From Anomaloglossus baeobatrachus (taxonomy: Eukaryota > Chordata > Amphibia > Anura > Aromobatidae), in assembly GCF_048569485.1 (NCBI RefSeq), contig NC_134354.1:510504869-510568868 (forward strand): a stretch of 64,000 bases of DNA. The letters are read 5' to 3'. Position numbers and translations under genes: made by a program. The notes beneath the pieces were generated by a model. It was not told the DNA's origin, ran no database searches, and was given only the letters and a program-made list of their open reading frames with translations. How positions within the stretch are numbered: the first letter of the stretch is position 1; each line of letters begins with the position of its first letter. Below, piece by piece: positions 1 through 11,473 of the stretch.

Positions 1-513
1 TACCCAAAAGGGGTATAATTAAAAATAGGCAGCTCAAGACGCAAAAAAAAGCTGAACAATGAGAACTCTATGGGTCTTGGAAAATGGGTGACAAAGGAAC
101 TATTGTTGTTTTTCTTTTTTTACAAACTTCTGAATTTTCTTTCACCACTTAGATAAAAGTAAAGCTATACATGTTTGGTATCTATGAACTGGAAGTGACC
201 TGGGGAATCACACAGCCAGGTCAGTTTTACCAGATAGTGAATATGGTAAATAAAACAAACCAAAACAATTGTGGAATTGCACTTTCTTTGCAGTTTCACC
301 GCACTTGGATTTTTTTGCTCGTTTCCAGTACAATGTAGAATGAATGGTGTCATTCAAAAGTATGAGGGGCTGCTGATAAGTCTTTGGCTTTGTAATCTTT
401 TTGTTTCTATGGTAATGAATGTTACATCACATGAAAGTCTTATGTGTCTATGTTTTTAAAATTTTGTATTTGTTCCTTATGGCAACAGCGTTCTACGCAC
501 ACGGGAAAACAAA
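1..513. other. No gene; possible left flank of a mariner element
   Basis: AT-rich sequence with no coding region I recognise. From about 356 a stretch beginning TATGAGGGGCTGCTGATAAG resembles a mariner terminal repeat and lies about 155 bp before the transposase start at 514. No matching right terminus was found, so the element boundary is not established. Confidence 0.35.
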
Positions 514-1199
514 ATGGCGGAGTCTAATGCGATATTCACAGCAACTGAGAGCAGAGGAGTGATAAAAGTCTTGGTTCTGCAAGGAAAGTCCGCAAAGGAT
601 ATTCATGGTGATATGTCGCAGACATTGGGGGATCAATGCTCTTCATATTTCACAGTTAAGAACTGGGTTGCCAAATTTAAAACGGGCCACTTCAGCACCA
701 ATGATGAGGAACGTCCTGGACGACCGAGAGTGGTTGTTGTTCCGGAGATCGTCGATGCTGTGCACAGCGTCATACTGGAGAATCAACGAATTTCAGCTAA
801 AGCAATAGCAGACATCATGGGGATTTCCCGTGAACGTGTTTGTGTCATTATCCATGAACATTTGGACATGAAGCTATCTGCAAAGTGGGTTCCCAAATGT
901 TTGACAACAGATCAGAGAAGCATGCAAGGGAAAACTTCCCGATCCATTTCTCAGCGTTTCCGGATTGATAAGAACTTACTAGATCGACTGGTCACTATAG
1001 ATGAGACCTGTATTTATTTGTATGACCCTGAAAACAAGGAGTAGACAAAAGATTGGAGGCACAGTGGTTCTCCTTATCCAATGACTTTCAGGGTGCAAAA
1101 ATCAGCCACTAAGGTGATGGTGTCTGTGTTCTGGGATAAGGAGGGTGTGCTGCTAGTGTACTACCTTCAAAAAGGTTCCATCATCAATGCAAGGTATTA

Positions 1200-3786
1200 A
1201 CCCTGCTTTACACCTTACAATTAGGTATGCGATCTCGTATGCGATGTGACACGCCCAGGTCGCATATGCGATCTAATGAGATTGCATGTAGGTCGTTCAT
1301 TTGCTGTCACACGTGCGTTAGTAGTCTATGTTAAATTGATCAATTTTGTGTGCGATCCTTTGGATCATGTGTTCTGTGACGTATGCATTGGGCACCTTTT
1401 TTTTTTTTATTTATTGACTTGCCAAGCGTGTGTAATGTGTAGGGATGCGTTTTTACTATGGCATCTGCCATTCAGCTCTGCTACATGGCCGCTGACAGCA
1501 GACACAGACAGCCATGTAGCAGCGGTGAATGGCCGCTGACAGAAGATACAGACAGAGCCGCACTGTCAGAATGAACTCGGGTGAACCTCACCCGACTTCA
1601 TGGTCATGCTGCGGCTCTGTCTGTGTCGCGTCCCGATTAGCGGTCACCTGTGAAGGATTCACCGGTGACCGCTAATCTCCTGAGTAACTGAATTGAGCAG
1701 CCCTCTCTCATATACTCACCGATCCCCGATCCCCGGCGCTGCACGGCATTCACACTGCTCTGGCGGCTTTTACTGTTTTGAAAAAGCCGGCCGCCCATTA
1801 AACAATCTCGTATTCCCTGCTTACCCCGCCCACCGGCGCCTATGATTGGTTACAGTGAGACACGCCCCCCCACGCTGAGTGACAGGTGTCACACTGCACC
1901 CAATCACAGCAGCCGGTGGGCGTGTCTATACTGTGCATTGAAATAAATAATTAAATAATTAAAAAAAACGGCGTGCGGTCCCCCCAATTTTAATACCAGC
2001 CAGATAAAGCCATACGGCTGAAGGCTGGTATTCTCAGGATGGGGAGCTCCACGTTATGGGGAGCCCCCCAGCCTAACAATATCAGCCAACAGCCGCCCAG
2101 AATTGCCGCATACATTATATGCGACAGATCTGGGACTGTACCCGGCTCTTCCCGATTTGCCCTGGTGCGTTGGCAAATCGAGGTAATAAGGAGTTATTGG
2201 CAGCCCATAGCTGCCACTAAATCCTAGATTAATCATGTCAGGCATCTATGAGACACCCTCCATGATTAATCTGTAAGTTACAGTAAATAAACACACACAC
2301 ACGAAAAATCCTTTATTAGAAATGAAAACACAAACATATACCCTGGTTATCCACTTTAATCAGCCCCAAAAGCCCTCCTTGTCCGGCGTAATGCAGGATG
2401 ATCCAGCGTCGCTTCCAGCGCTGCTGCATGGAGGTGACCGGAGCTGCAGCAGACACAGCCGCTCCGGTCACCTCCACACAGCAAATGAACACAGCCGCGC
2501 GATCAGCTGACCTGTCACTGAGGTTACCCGCTGTCACCGCTGGATCCAGTGACAGCGGGTAACCTCAGTGACAGGTCAGCTGATCGCGCGGCTGTGTTCA
2601 TTTGCTGTGTGGAGGTGACCGGAGCGGCTGTGTCTGCTGCAGCTCCGGTCACCTCCATGCAGCAGCGCTGGAAGCGACGCTGGACCATCCTGGATTACGC
2701 CGGACAAGGAGGGCTTTTTGGGGCTGATTAAAGTGGATAACCAGGGTATATGTTTGTGTTTTCATTTCTAATAAAGGATTTTTCGGGTGTGTGTGTTTAT
2801 TTACTGTAACTTACAGATTAATCATGGAGGGTGTCTCATAGACGCCTGACATGATTAATCTAGGATTTAGTGGCAGCTATGGGCTGCCAATAACTCCTTA
2901 TTACCTCGATTTGCCAACGCACCAGGGCAAATCGGGAAGAGCCGGGTACAGTCCCAGATCTGTCGCATATAATGTATGCGGCAATTCTGGGCGGCTGTTG
3001 GCTGATATTGTTAGGCTGGGGGGCTCCCCATAACGTGGAGCTCCCCATCCTGAGAATACCAGCTTCAGCCGTATGGCTTTATCTGGCTGGTATTAAAATT
3101 GGGGGGACCGCACGCCGTTTTTTTTAATTATTTAATTATTTATTTCAATGCACAGTATAGACACGCCCACACCGCTGCTGTGATTGGGTGCAGTGTGACA
3201 CCTGTCACTCAGCGTGGGGGGCGTGTCTCACTGTAACCAATCATAGGCGCCGGTGGGCGGGGTAAGCAGGGAATACGAGATTGTTTAATGGGCGGCCGGC
3301 TTTTTCAAAACAGTAAAAGCCGCCAGAGCAGTGTGAATGCCGTGCAGCGCCGGGGATCGGGGATCGGTGAGTATATGAGAGGGGGATAGACTGACATGGA
3401 CAGAGAGTGAGGGACAGAGATAGTGACGGACTGACAGAGATTAGTTAATGACAGACATTGTGAGGCGCTTCAGAACGCAGCTTTTCAGCTGCGCTCTGAA
3501 GCGGACCTTTTTTAAGCTGCAGTGCAGAGCGCACACCTGCGCACATAGCATCAGACATCAAAATCGTATGAGGGATGTCACACGTTACAATTGACTAGGT
3601 TCGTACAACAAAACGTCCAATGTATGAGGAATAAACGACGTGTATGCGATCACCGTATTTTCGTTCAATCTTGATCGCACGTAGGTTTCACACGCAAATA
3701 CGTCACGAACGATGCCGGATGTGCGTCACTTACAACTTGACCCCGACGACGGATTGAAAGATCTATTGAAGTGTGTAAAGCAGGCT
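1200..3786. mobile_element. Harbinger-like non-autonomous element with palindromic core
   Basis: The ends are ACCCTGCTTTACAC on the left and, read inward from the right, AGCCTGCTTTACAC. A TTA lies on each side (1197-1199 and 3787-3789). Removing the element and one TTA gives continuous mariner coding sequence, so both boundaries are exact. A 3-bp TTA target duplication fits PIF/Harbinger. No transposase is encoded. Apart from the palindromic core the two outer flanks are only loosely alike. The left flank (about 1430-1700) holds GC-rich hairpin sequence that recurs near 53065-53300. Confidence 0.85.
1702..3385. repeat. Near-perfect 1.7 kb inverted repeat (palindrome)
   Basis: The arms 1702-2536 and 2550-3385 are reverse complements of each other around a 13-bp spacer that contains CTGGATCCAG. 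Only scattered differences are visible by eye, such as a one-base indel in GGCTGAAGGCTGG near 2022 against its partner near 3061. The arms include an A/T-rich stretch, a CA/GT run and a CpG-rich end. A single-armed relative lies at about 52140-52830. Open frames that mirror each other on both strands here are a by-product of the symmetry. Confidence 0.92.
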
Positions 3787-3877
3787 TTACATTGAACGTT
3801 TGGACCAATTGATGGCACTTCTGAAGGCCAAAAGGTGCAGAAAGCTGTCCAAAGGAATCTTGTTCCTGCAAGACAAC

Positions 3878-4094
3878 GTAGTAGACTACGTTCAGGTGCC
3901 TGCCTGCAGAAAACGTATGTGCCCGAAAATGGTGCAAAACAGAGGACACACTAACGTAGTCTGCTCCATTACAGTCAATGGCCCTGTTGGCGCATGTGTC
4001 CGAAAAACATTTTGCGTAGTGGGGGAAGGGCGGTTCGGACGGATGCCCCGACGGGACCACTGAATGTAAGGGAAAATACAGTGTGAAAGGGGCC
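3878..4094. mobile_element. MITE fragment (right end)
   Basis: It begins where mariner homology stops and ends GTGTGAAAGGGGCC followed by TTA at 4095, the form seen at the ends of the Harbinger-like MITEs in this window. An inner inverted pair (GTAGACTACG near 3880 and ACGTAGTCTG near 3955) is present. No left terminus was found, so it may be a fragment left by a deletion that also removed the mariner 3' end. Confidence 0.5.
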
Positions 4095-4599
4095 TTATTG
4101 TACCGCTTGTGGTTCTGTGTGCATATCTAAAATCCTTTTCTAACTATCCCAGCATATAGTAGCATACAGAGACAGATCTTTAGAAAAAGTATTTCTAAAG
4201 ATCATTTATGAGATGGTAATGAGTTGGGGAGTGCCAAAGCCTGCCCTAACAGAGCCCTGCCTTGGGTGGTCTAAGGCTTCTCCTGACTGGTCCCAGCAGC
4301 CGCACAGGGGGTAAGGGGGCTCCTTACTATCTCTAAAGCTGGAAGCATTGTGCATTATGATGAGTCATAGCCTGGCCTGGCACAGGGGCCTCTTCTGTTG
4401 TGTCCGCCAGTGACGCTGGGCATATGTTTATCCCTGTGCGGTTCAGTCACTCCTCCAGCCTGTGTGTATTCAGCCTTATGCGCTTCTGTTCCTAATGGAG
4501 CGGACCACTGCCCTGTGATAAGGCGAGGTCCCCGGCTCACGTCTGTGACACCTCGAGCAGACACGTGACAGACACTGAGCCAGTCACATGACCCTCCCC

Positions 4600-4858
4600 A
4601 CCCTCACTGCCTGCTGACACAACACTACTGTCAACAGCGATCACGTGAGCGGCGCGCCTCGTCATTGGCTGAGGCATCTGCCGCTCCCAGCCGCAGTCCC
4701 GCCCCCCGCTAGAGACGTGATGTTCTGCTGACGCTCGCCATGTTGTTTCCCCTGGCGGCGGAGAGAAGGAGCCGGGACCCGGAGAGCTGCTCAGACGGGC
4801 GCCGCCGCCGCTTCACCCCGAGGCCGCAGACTTCGCCCTCTCCGGTCACACACAGCAG
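4600..4858 (+). promoter_or_regulatory. RAB9A: CpG-island promoter and probable 5' non-coding exon of RAB9A
   Basis: Sequence from about 4600 to 4990 is GC- and CpG-rich, unlike its surroundings. It carries a CCAAT-type box in inverse orientation (CTCATTGGCTGA near 4660), a GC box (CCCGCCCCCC near 4698) and a consensus donor CACAGCAG/GTTGGTG at 4858/4859. No TATA box is seen. The next clear + strand gene is RAB9A, whose coding exon starts after a strong acceptor at 24832, and RAB9A is known to have untranslated first exons. The link across the 20 kb intron is inferred. It could instead serve another transcript. Confidence 0.6.
4740..4858 (+). other. Possible upstream ORF in the RAB9A leader
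   Basis: An ATG at 4740 in fair context (CGCCATGT) is open through the donor at 4858. If exon 1 is spliced straight to the acceptor exon at 24833, the junction codon is AGC and the next is TAA. That gives a 40-codon upstream ORF ending at the junction, 34 bases before the RAB9A ATG. Unspliced, the frame runs on to 5081. An extra leader exon would change this. Confidence 0.35.
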
Positions 4859-5119
4859 GTTGGTGCGGGGGTTGTGGCGGCGCGGACGTGTGCTGTCATT
4901 ATACTGCAGCTTATCCTCAGACCAGCGCGGATATAGAGCTATGTGGTCCGTGCATACTGCGCTGCCGTCTAGGTGTGCGCCCCGTGCCTGCGCTGTGGCC
5001 CTGCTGCACTGTGCGGCTCACACCTCGTTATTAGATGTGTCCTGGAAAGAGCCCACCTGGGCATTCACTTCACTAGTGTGACCTGACAGTCTGTGTATAC
5101 CTGTAACCTGGTAATAATG

Positions 5120-8100
5120 GGGCCCCCAGCCTGCATGTCACACACCGGTCCTATAGAGCAGCCCGGGCCCCCAGCCTGCATGTCACACACTGGTGCTATA
5201 GAGCAGCCCGGGCCCCCAGCCTGCATATCACACACTGGTCCTATAGAGCAGCCCGGGCACCCAGCCTGCATGTCACACACTGGTCCTATAGAGCAGCCCG
5301 GGCACCCAGCCTGCATGTCACACACTGGTCCTATAGAGCAGCCCGGGCCCCCAGCCTGCATGTCACACACCGGTCCTATAGAGCAGCCTGGGCCCCCAGC
5401 CTGCATGTCACACACCGGTCCTATAGAGCAGCCTGGGCCCCCAGCCTGCATGTCACACACTGGTCCTATAGAGCAGCCCGGGCCCCCAGCCTGCATGTCA
5501 CATACTGGTCCTATGGAGCAGCCCGGACACCCAGCCTGCATGTCACACACCGGTCCTATAGAGCAGCCCGGGCCCCCAGCCTGCATGTCACACACTGGTC
5601 CTATACAGCAGCCCGGGCCCCCAGCCTGCATGTCACACACTGGTCCTATAGAGCAGCCCGGGCCCCCAGCCTGCATGTCACACACTGGTCCTATAGAGCA
5701 GCCTGGGCACCCAGCCTGCATGTCACCCACTGGTCCTATAGAGCAGCCCGGGCCCCCAGCCTGCATGTCACACACTGGTCCTATAGAGCAGCCCGGGCCC
5801 CCAGCCTGCATGTCACACACCGGTCCTATAGAGCAGCCCGGGCCCCCAGCCTGCATGTCACACACTGGTCCTATAGAGCAGCCCGGGCCCCCAGCCTGCA
5901 TGTCACACACTGGTCCTATAGAGCAGCCCGGGCCCCCAGCCTGCATGTCACACACTGGTCCTATACAGCAGCCCGGGCCCCCAGCCTGCATGTCACACAC
6001 CGGTCCTATAGAGCAGCCCGGGCCCCCAGCCTGCATGTCACACACTGGTCCTATAGAGCAGCCCGGGCCCCCAGCCTGCATGTCACACACTGGTCCTATA
6101 GAGCAGCCCGGGCCCCCAGCCTGCATGTCACACACTGGTCCTATAGAGCAGCCCGGGCCCCCAGCCTGCATGTCACACACTGGTCCTATAGAGCAGCCCG
6201 GGCCCCCAGCCTGCATGTCACACACTGGTCCTATAGAGCAGCCCGGGCCCCCAGCCTGCATGTCACACACTGGTCCTATACAGCAGCCCGGGCCCCCAGC
6301 CTGCATGTCACATACTGGTCCTATAGAGCAGCCCGGGCACCCAGCCTGCATGTCACACACTGGTCCTATAGAGCAGCCCGGGCCCCCAGCCTGCATGTCA
6401 CACACTGGTCCTATAGAGCAGCCCGGACACCCAGCCTGCATGTCACACACTGGTCCTATAGAGCAGCCCGGACACCCAGCCTGCATGTCACACACTGGTC
6501 CTATAGAGCAGCCCGGGCCCCCAGCCTGCATGTCACATACTGGTCCTATAGAGCAGCTCGGGCCCCCAGCCTGCATGTCACACACTGGTCCTATAGAGCA
6601 GCCCGGGCCCCCAGCCTGCATGTCACACACTGGTCCTATAGAGCAGCCCGGGCCCCCAGCCTGCATGTCACACACTGGTGCTATACAGCAGCCCGGGCCC
6701 CCAGCCTGCATGTCACACACCGGTCCTATAGAGCAGCCCGGGCCCCCAGCCTGCATGTCACACACCGGTCCTATAGAGCAGCCCGGGCCCCCAGCCTGCA
6801 TGTCACACACCGGTCCTATAGAGCAGCCCGGGCCCCCAGCCTGCATGTCACACACCGGTCCTATAGAGCAGCCCGGGCCCCCAGCCTGCATGTCACACAC
6901 CGGTCCTATAGAGCAGCCCGGGCCCCCAGCCTGCATGTCACACACCGGTCCTATAGAGCAGCCCGGGCCCCCAGCCTGCATGTCACACACCGGTCCTATA
7001 GAGCAGCCCGGGCCCCCAGCCTGCATGTCACACACCGGTCCTATAGAGCAGCCCGGGCCCCCAGCCTGCATGTCACACACTGGTCCTATAGAGCAGCCCG
7101 GGCCCCCAGCCTGCATGTCACATACCGGTCCTATAGAGCAGCCCGGGCACCCAGCCTGCATGTCACATACCGGTCCTATAGAGCAGCCCGGGCACCCAGC
7201 CTGCATGTCACATACCGGTCCTATAGAGCAGCCCGGGCACCCAGCCTGCATGTCACATACCGGTCCTATAGAGCAGCCCGGGCCCCCAGCCTGCATGTCA
7301 CATACCGGTCCTATAGAGCAGCCCGGGCACCCAGCCTGCATGTCACACACCGGTCGTATAGAGCAGCCCGGGCACCCAGCCTGCATGTCACACACTGGTC
7401 CTATAGAACAGTCCGGGCCCCCAGCCTGCATGTCACATACTGGTCCTATAGAACAGTCCGGGCCCCCAGCCTGCATGTCACATACTGGTCCTATAGAACA
7501 GTCCGGGCCCCCAGCCTGCATGTCACATACTGGTCCTATAGAACAGTCCGGGCCCCCAGCCTGCATGTCACATACTGGTCCTATAGAACAGTCCGGGCCC
7601 CCAGCCTGCATGTCACATACTGGTCCTATAGAACAGTCCGGGCCCCCAGCCTGCATGTCACATACTGGTCCTATAGAGCAGCCCGGGCACCCAGCCTGCA
7701 TGTCACACACGGTCCTATAGAGCAGCCCGGGCCCCCAGCCTGCATGTCACATACCGGTCCTATAGAGCAGCCCGGGCCCCCAGCCTGCATGTCACACACT
7801 GGTCCTATAGAGCAGCCCGGGCACCCAGCCTGCATGTCACATACCGGTCCTATAGAGCAGCCCGGGCCCCCAGCCTGCATGTCACATACCGGTCCTATAG
7901 AGCAGCCCGGGCCTCCAGCCTGCAGGTCACATACTGGTCCTATAGAGCAGCCCGGGCACCCAGCCTGCATGTCACACACCGGTCCTATAGAGCAGCCCGG
8001 GCCCCCAGCCTGCATGTCACACACTGGTCCTATAGAGCAGCCCGGGCACCCAGCCTGCATGTCACACACCGGTCCTATAGAGCAGCCCGGGCACCCAGCC

Positions 8101-8416
8101 TGCATGTCACACACTGGTCCTATAGAGCAGCCCGGGCACCCAGCCTGCATGTCACACACTGGTCCTATAGAGCAGCCCGGGCCCCCAGCCTGCAGGTCAC
8201 ACACCGGTCCTATAGAGCAGCCCGGGCACCCAGCCTGCATGTCACACACCGGTCCTATAGAGCAGCCCGGGCCCCCAGCCTGCAGGTCACACACTGGTCC
8301 TATAGAGCAGCCCGGGCCCCCAGCCTGCATGTCACACACTGGTCCTATAGAGCAGCCCGGGCCCCCAGCTTGCATGTCACATACTGGTCCTATGGAGCAG
8401 CCCGGGCACCCAGACT
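5120..8416. repeat. Minisatellite, 45-bp unit, about 73 copies
   Basis: The units contain CCCAGCCTGCATGTCACACA and GGTCCTATAGAGCAG and follow each other without spacers. Because 45 is a multiple of three and the units lack stops in some frames, long frames stay open on both strands (5093-7720 on +, 5065-7710 on -), with a 15-residue period PGPPACMSHTGPIEQ on +. One 44-bp unit near 7710 shifts the frame. Variants cluster: about eight units at 6721-7080 share CACACCGG, and six at 7381-7665 share GAACAGTCCGGG. This points to local expansion. It lies about 260 bp inside the inferred RAB9A intron 1 and looks non-coding. Confidence 0.97.
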
Positions 8417-8648
8417 GTCTTTCCAATGACCCTAGCACCTGAGTCAGTTGGGTGGATAATAAAGAGCAGACGCTAGCGGGACTTTTTATAGATGCTCAGT
8501 CATGCATAGCCACCTCTTCATGTGACTTATGGAAACCTCTGACACGTCTAATTGCTCTAATGAAAAGTGACTTGTGCTACAGATCGGCCGCTGTGTTGGG
8601 ATTTTCATTACAAACTGGAACCAGAATAGAGATGTGAACCCGTCCTTA

Positions 8649-9059
8649 AGTGGGCTTTACACACAGCGACATGGCGCGGACCCGTCACACATACCTGCCT
8701 AGCGACGTTGCTGTGGCTGGCGAACAGCCTCCTTTCTAAGGGGGCGGTTTGTGCGGCTTCACAGCGGTGTCACTAAGCGGCCGCCCAATAGAAGTGGAGG
8801 GGCGGAGATGAGCGGGCCGAACTTCCCGCCCACCTCCTTCCTTCCTCATTGCGGGCGGCCGCAGGTACGATGATGTTCCTCCTTCCTGCGTTGTCACAAT
8901 TAGCTATGTGTGCTGCCGCAGGAACGACCAACAACCTGCGTCCTGCAACGATAATTGGGAACGGAATGACGTGTCAACGATTAGGTAAGTATTTTTGATG
9001 CAACGACGTCGCTAACGAGGCTAATCTCGTTAGTGATGTTGTTGCGCGTAAAGCCCGCT
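8649..9059. mobile_element. Harbinger-like MITE, TTA target duplication
   Basis: The left end is AGTGGGCTTTACACAC and the right end, read inward, is AGCGGGCTTTACGCGC. TTA flanks both sides (8646-8648 and 9060-9062). The GC-rich interior has no ORF. The ends belong to the same family as 1200-3786 and 32687-33186. Confidence 0.85.
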
Positions 9060-9399
9060 TTACACTACTGATAGTCCAACATGAACATATTCACGTGCAA
9101 TTTAACTTCAGGTAAAAAAAAGTCTAATTGTACTGTGGTAATGGAAGGTTCCAACACGTGTCAGGCAAGATGCTGGCATAGTATTTCAGTAGACCCTGGA
9201 AAAGCTACACCTCTTCTGCAACGTTTGCAAAGAACATCGTCCCCTTTTCTATTAAAGGGAATCAGTCATTAGGATGAATATCAGCCATGCATTGACTTAT
9301 TTCACAGAATCCATAGTAATGAGCTACTGTTGAGTCCTTTGGACTGGACTCTGATCTGAGAATCTGATGCCTCCAGGAGAGCAGTCTATCGGTCATTAC

Positions 9400-10310
9400 A
9401 TGTCTCACACAGGTAATGCTATCCACTGTGACAAGGTATACCCAATCAGCATGTCCCCTTACTCTAGTATTTCAGTTCACTATGTGCAAGCAGGCCTCAA
9501 AACAGGCAGAGCAGGACGTATACCTGATTATTTCATGCCTGCCCATGGAAAGCTATATAGTTAAGATGCACAGTCCAAAAAGAGGGAGCCAAACCCCTAT
9601 AGGTACAGGAAATTAAATGGGCCAGCTCACCTGTTACCATAACTGAAATGTGTAGGTGCACAGTCACACTGGCCATTAGTAGACCGAACCTAGGATAAAA
9701 CAATGACTTTTTAGTCTTTTGATCAAAATAATGTCATTTAAGTACCGTATGTTATTTACATGTTCTATTACTATGTACTTACTGCCGGGTATTTGCTTAT
9801 TGTTTTATTCTTAGCTTTTGTCTTTAATGGCCACAGTGTGAAGGTGCACTTACACCAATGTGAGGTCCAGCTCATTTCTTTGGTTTTGCTTTAGTTTTTT
9901 GTTTATTTTGGTCATATGGGGTTGTCTCCTCCTTCTTGGGCTCTGCATTTAGTCCCTGTAGCTTTCCACAGGAAGGTGTTTAGCCAGTCAGCTTTGGGTA
10001 CTGCTCTGCCCCCCTTTATTTTGAGGCCTGCCGGCACGTAGAGAGGTGACCTACAAGAGTTGTCCATTCTGATTGGGTATACCTTGTCACGGTGGGATGG
10101 CTTTTACACACTTTTTTTTTTTTTTTTTTATCAAAATAGTGTCAGACAAGTACCAAATGTTATGTCTTATTACTATTTATTATTTTACTTATGGCAAGGT
10201 GTTTTAATCTTACGTTTTGTAAATGGCTACTGTGTACCTATGTATTGCACTTGTACCAACAGGTGTGCTGGTCCATTTCTTCAGCTTTGCTATATATACT
10301 GTACGTATGT
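9400..10310. repeat. Old repeat cluster: diverged inverted and direct duplications
   Basis: TGACAAGGTATACCCAATCA at about 9430 recurs inverted at about 10067. The similarity continues for roughly 90 bp (GCAGGCCTCAAAA on both sides), so the two act as inner inverted repeats. About 9717-9905 and 10123-10300 are diverged direct copies sharing ATCAAAATA.TGTCA, AAGTACC..ATGTTAT and GTCCA/GCTCATTTCTT blocks. It is probably one or two decayed non-autonomous transposons. Termini are not resolved. Confidence 0.5.
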
Positions 10311-11469
10311 CACCAGAGGTGGCCGTCACTATGGACTCAGAGGATATGCGTTTTAGCACAGGCCTGAGAGACGATGAGTCGGACAGCCGAGATATGATCA
10401 GGATGTCTGTAGGGTGTTGATAATCACCTTAGGAGCCTTTACGGAGTATGTTGAGTTTAGACTTCTAATCAAAATCCATCATATAAACCTAAGCCGCAGA
10501 GTGGGCTTATATGTACAGTACAGGTTGGTCAAACCTATCAAATACTGCAGAGCATACTGATCATAGAATGGGGATTGGGCCTACTAACTCTTCCCTATAC
10601 ATCTAGTGCAGCCAAGCATTCATGTGTATGGGTAAGTCAGTGGAGATGCCCAGCTGTTTACCGGGTGTGGGCACCCTTACTTCTAGAGACTATTGCAATG
10701 TGCTACATTTGAGAGGTGTTAACGTCTCCGGTGGCATTCCCCTAGCCTGGGATAAATGTACATGTCTAATATAAGAATAGTCTGTTTGCTTTGGACGGGG
10801 TATTTGTTATAATTGGGGTTTATAGTTTTCTCTCTATTGTATGTGTATACAGTCACTGCTGAGGAACAATGAGCTTCTTTACAGTGAACACTGTGGCTTT
10901 TGTTATTGATGCGGACGGTCCTTAGTAGCATCCTAGTTGGTTTCTATTCACATTTATCAGCATCTTTTACACTGGTAAGTAAACTCCTAGGTGCACTGCA
11001 CTAGTTTTGTCATTATAAAAACATCTAGATCCTATACATTCCTTGTTTTCTATAGTTGGAGCCAATTGTGTTCATGAACGCCTATATGGCTAGATCCATA
11101 ACAAAGGCTCCTTATGGGGTGGTCCAGTTTTGTTTACCTCTCTACCACCAAGATTCACTTGTAGATCAATGGAAGTCCAACTCTTGGACCCACATTGGTC
11201 GGTTGAATAGGGAACTTTTGTCTCCATTAGAAAGTAGTAGAAGTGCACATTCACATCTACTGCTGTAGTCTTTCTGTGGGACTTACAGAAGAGGTGGTCA
11301 CAGAATGAGCGGTGCTCCATTGTAATGAGTAAAGTTCCCTGTTCTACTGATCGGTACCAGGCCCAGTGGTTATACTCTCTCCTATCGTGGATAAGTGATC
11401 AATTTTCTTCACTGGACAACTCCTTTGTGTCATCCCAATAGTATTTGTGGAGGAATTCCTGATGCAAAG
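10311..11469. other. Intronic sequence, nothing recognised
   Basis: Moderate GC, no tandem structure, no homology I recognise and no ORF longer than about 80 codons. It lies within the inferred RAB9A intron 1. Confidence 0.5.
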
Positions 11470-11473
11470 TTAA

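Larger units (their letters stand above)
514..3877 (+). mobile_element. Mariner (DD34D) transposase relic, interrupted by a 2.6 kb insertion
   Basis: The ATG at 514 opens a 176-codon frame with the mariner N-terminal helix-turn-helix region, the linker motif ERPGRP at residues 66-71, and the first catalytic aspartate in TIDET (D163). An in-frame TAG at 1042 ends the frame. Mariner homology then continues in the same frame (TKDWRHSGSPYP, then KGSIINARY) up to 1199. A 2587-bp element is inserted there. Homology resumes at 3787 (LDQLMALLKAKRCRKLSKG) and runs to LQDN, the second catalytic aspartate, ending near 3877. The rest of the gene, including the third aspartate and the right terminal repeat, is missing. 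It is a dead copy. Function is known from the family; the loss of activity is seen directly. Confidence 0.9.

Noticed and set aside
2039-3048. Paired frames near 2039-2245 and 2851-3048, and 2316-2731
   Set aside because: They are mirror images created by the palindrome. Identical peptides on opposite strands are expected from the symmetry.
4740-5081. 113-codon GC-rich ORF as a protein gene
   Set aside because: It starts in a CpG island and crosses a consensus donor at 4859. Composition explains the open frame, and no domain is recognisable.
5065-7720. Two giant overlapping frames (881 codons on -, 875 on +)
   Set aside because: They are translations of a 45-bp tandem repeat whose unit length is a multiple of three. 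There is no unique sequence, no splice or promoter support, and both strands are open alike.
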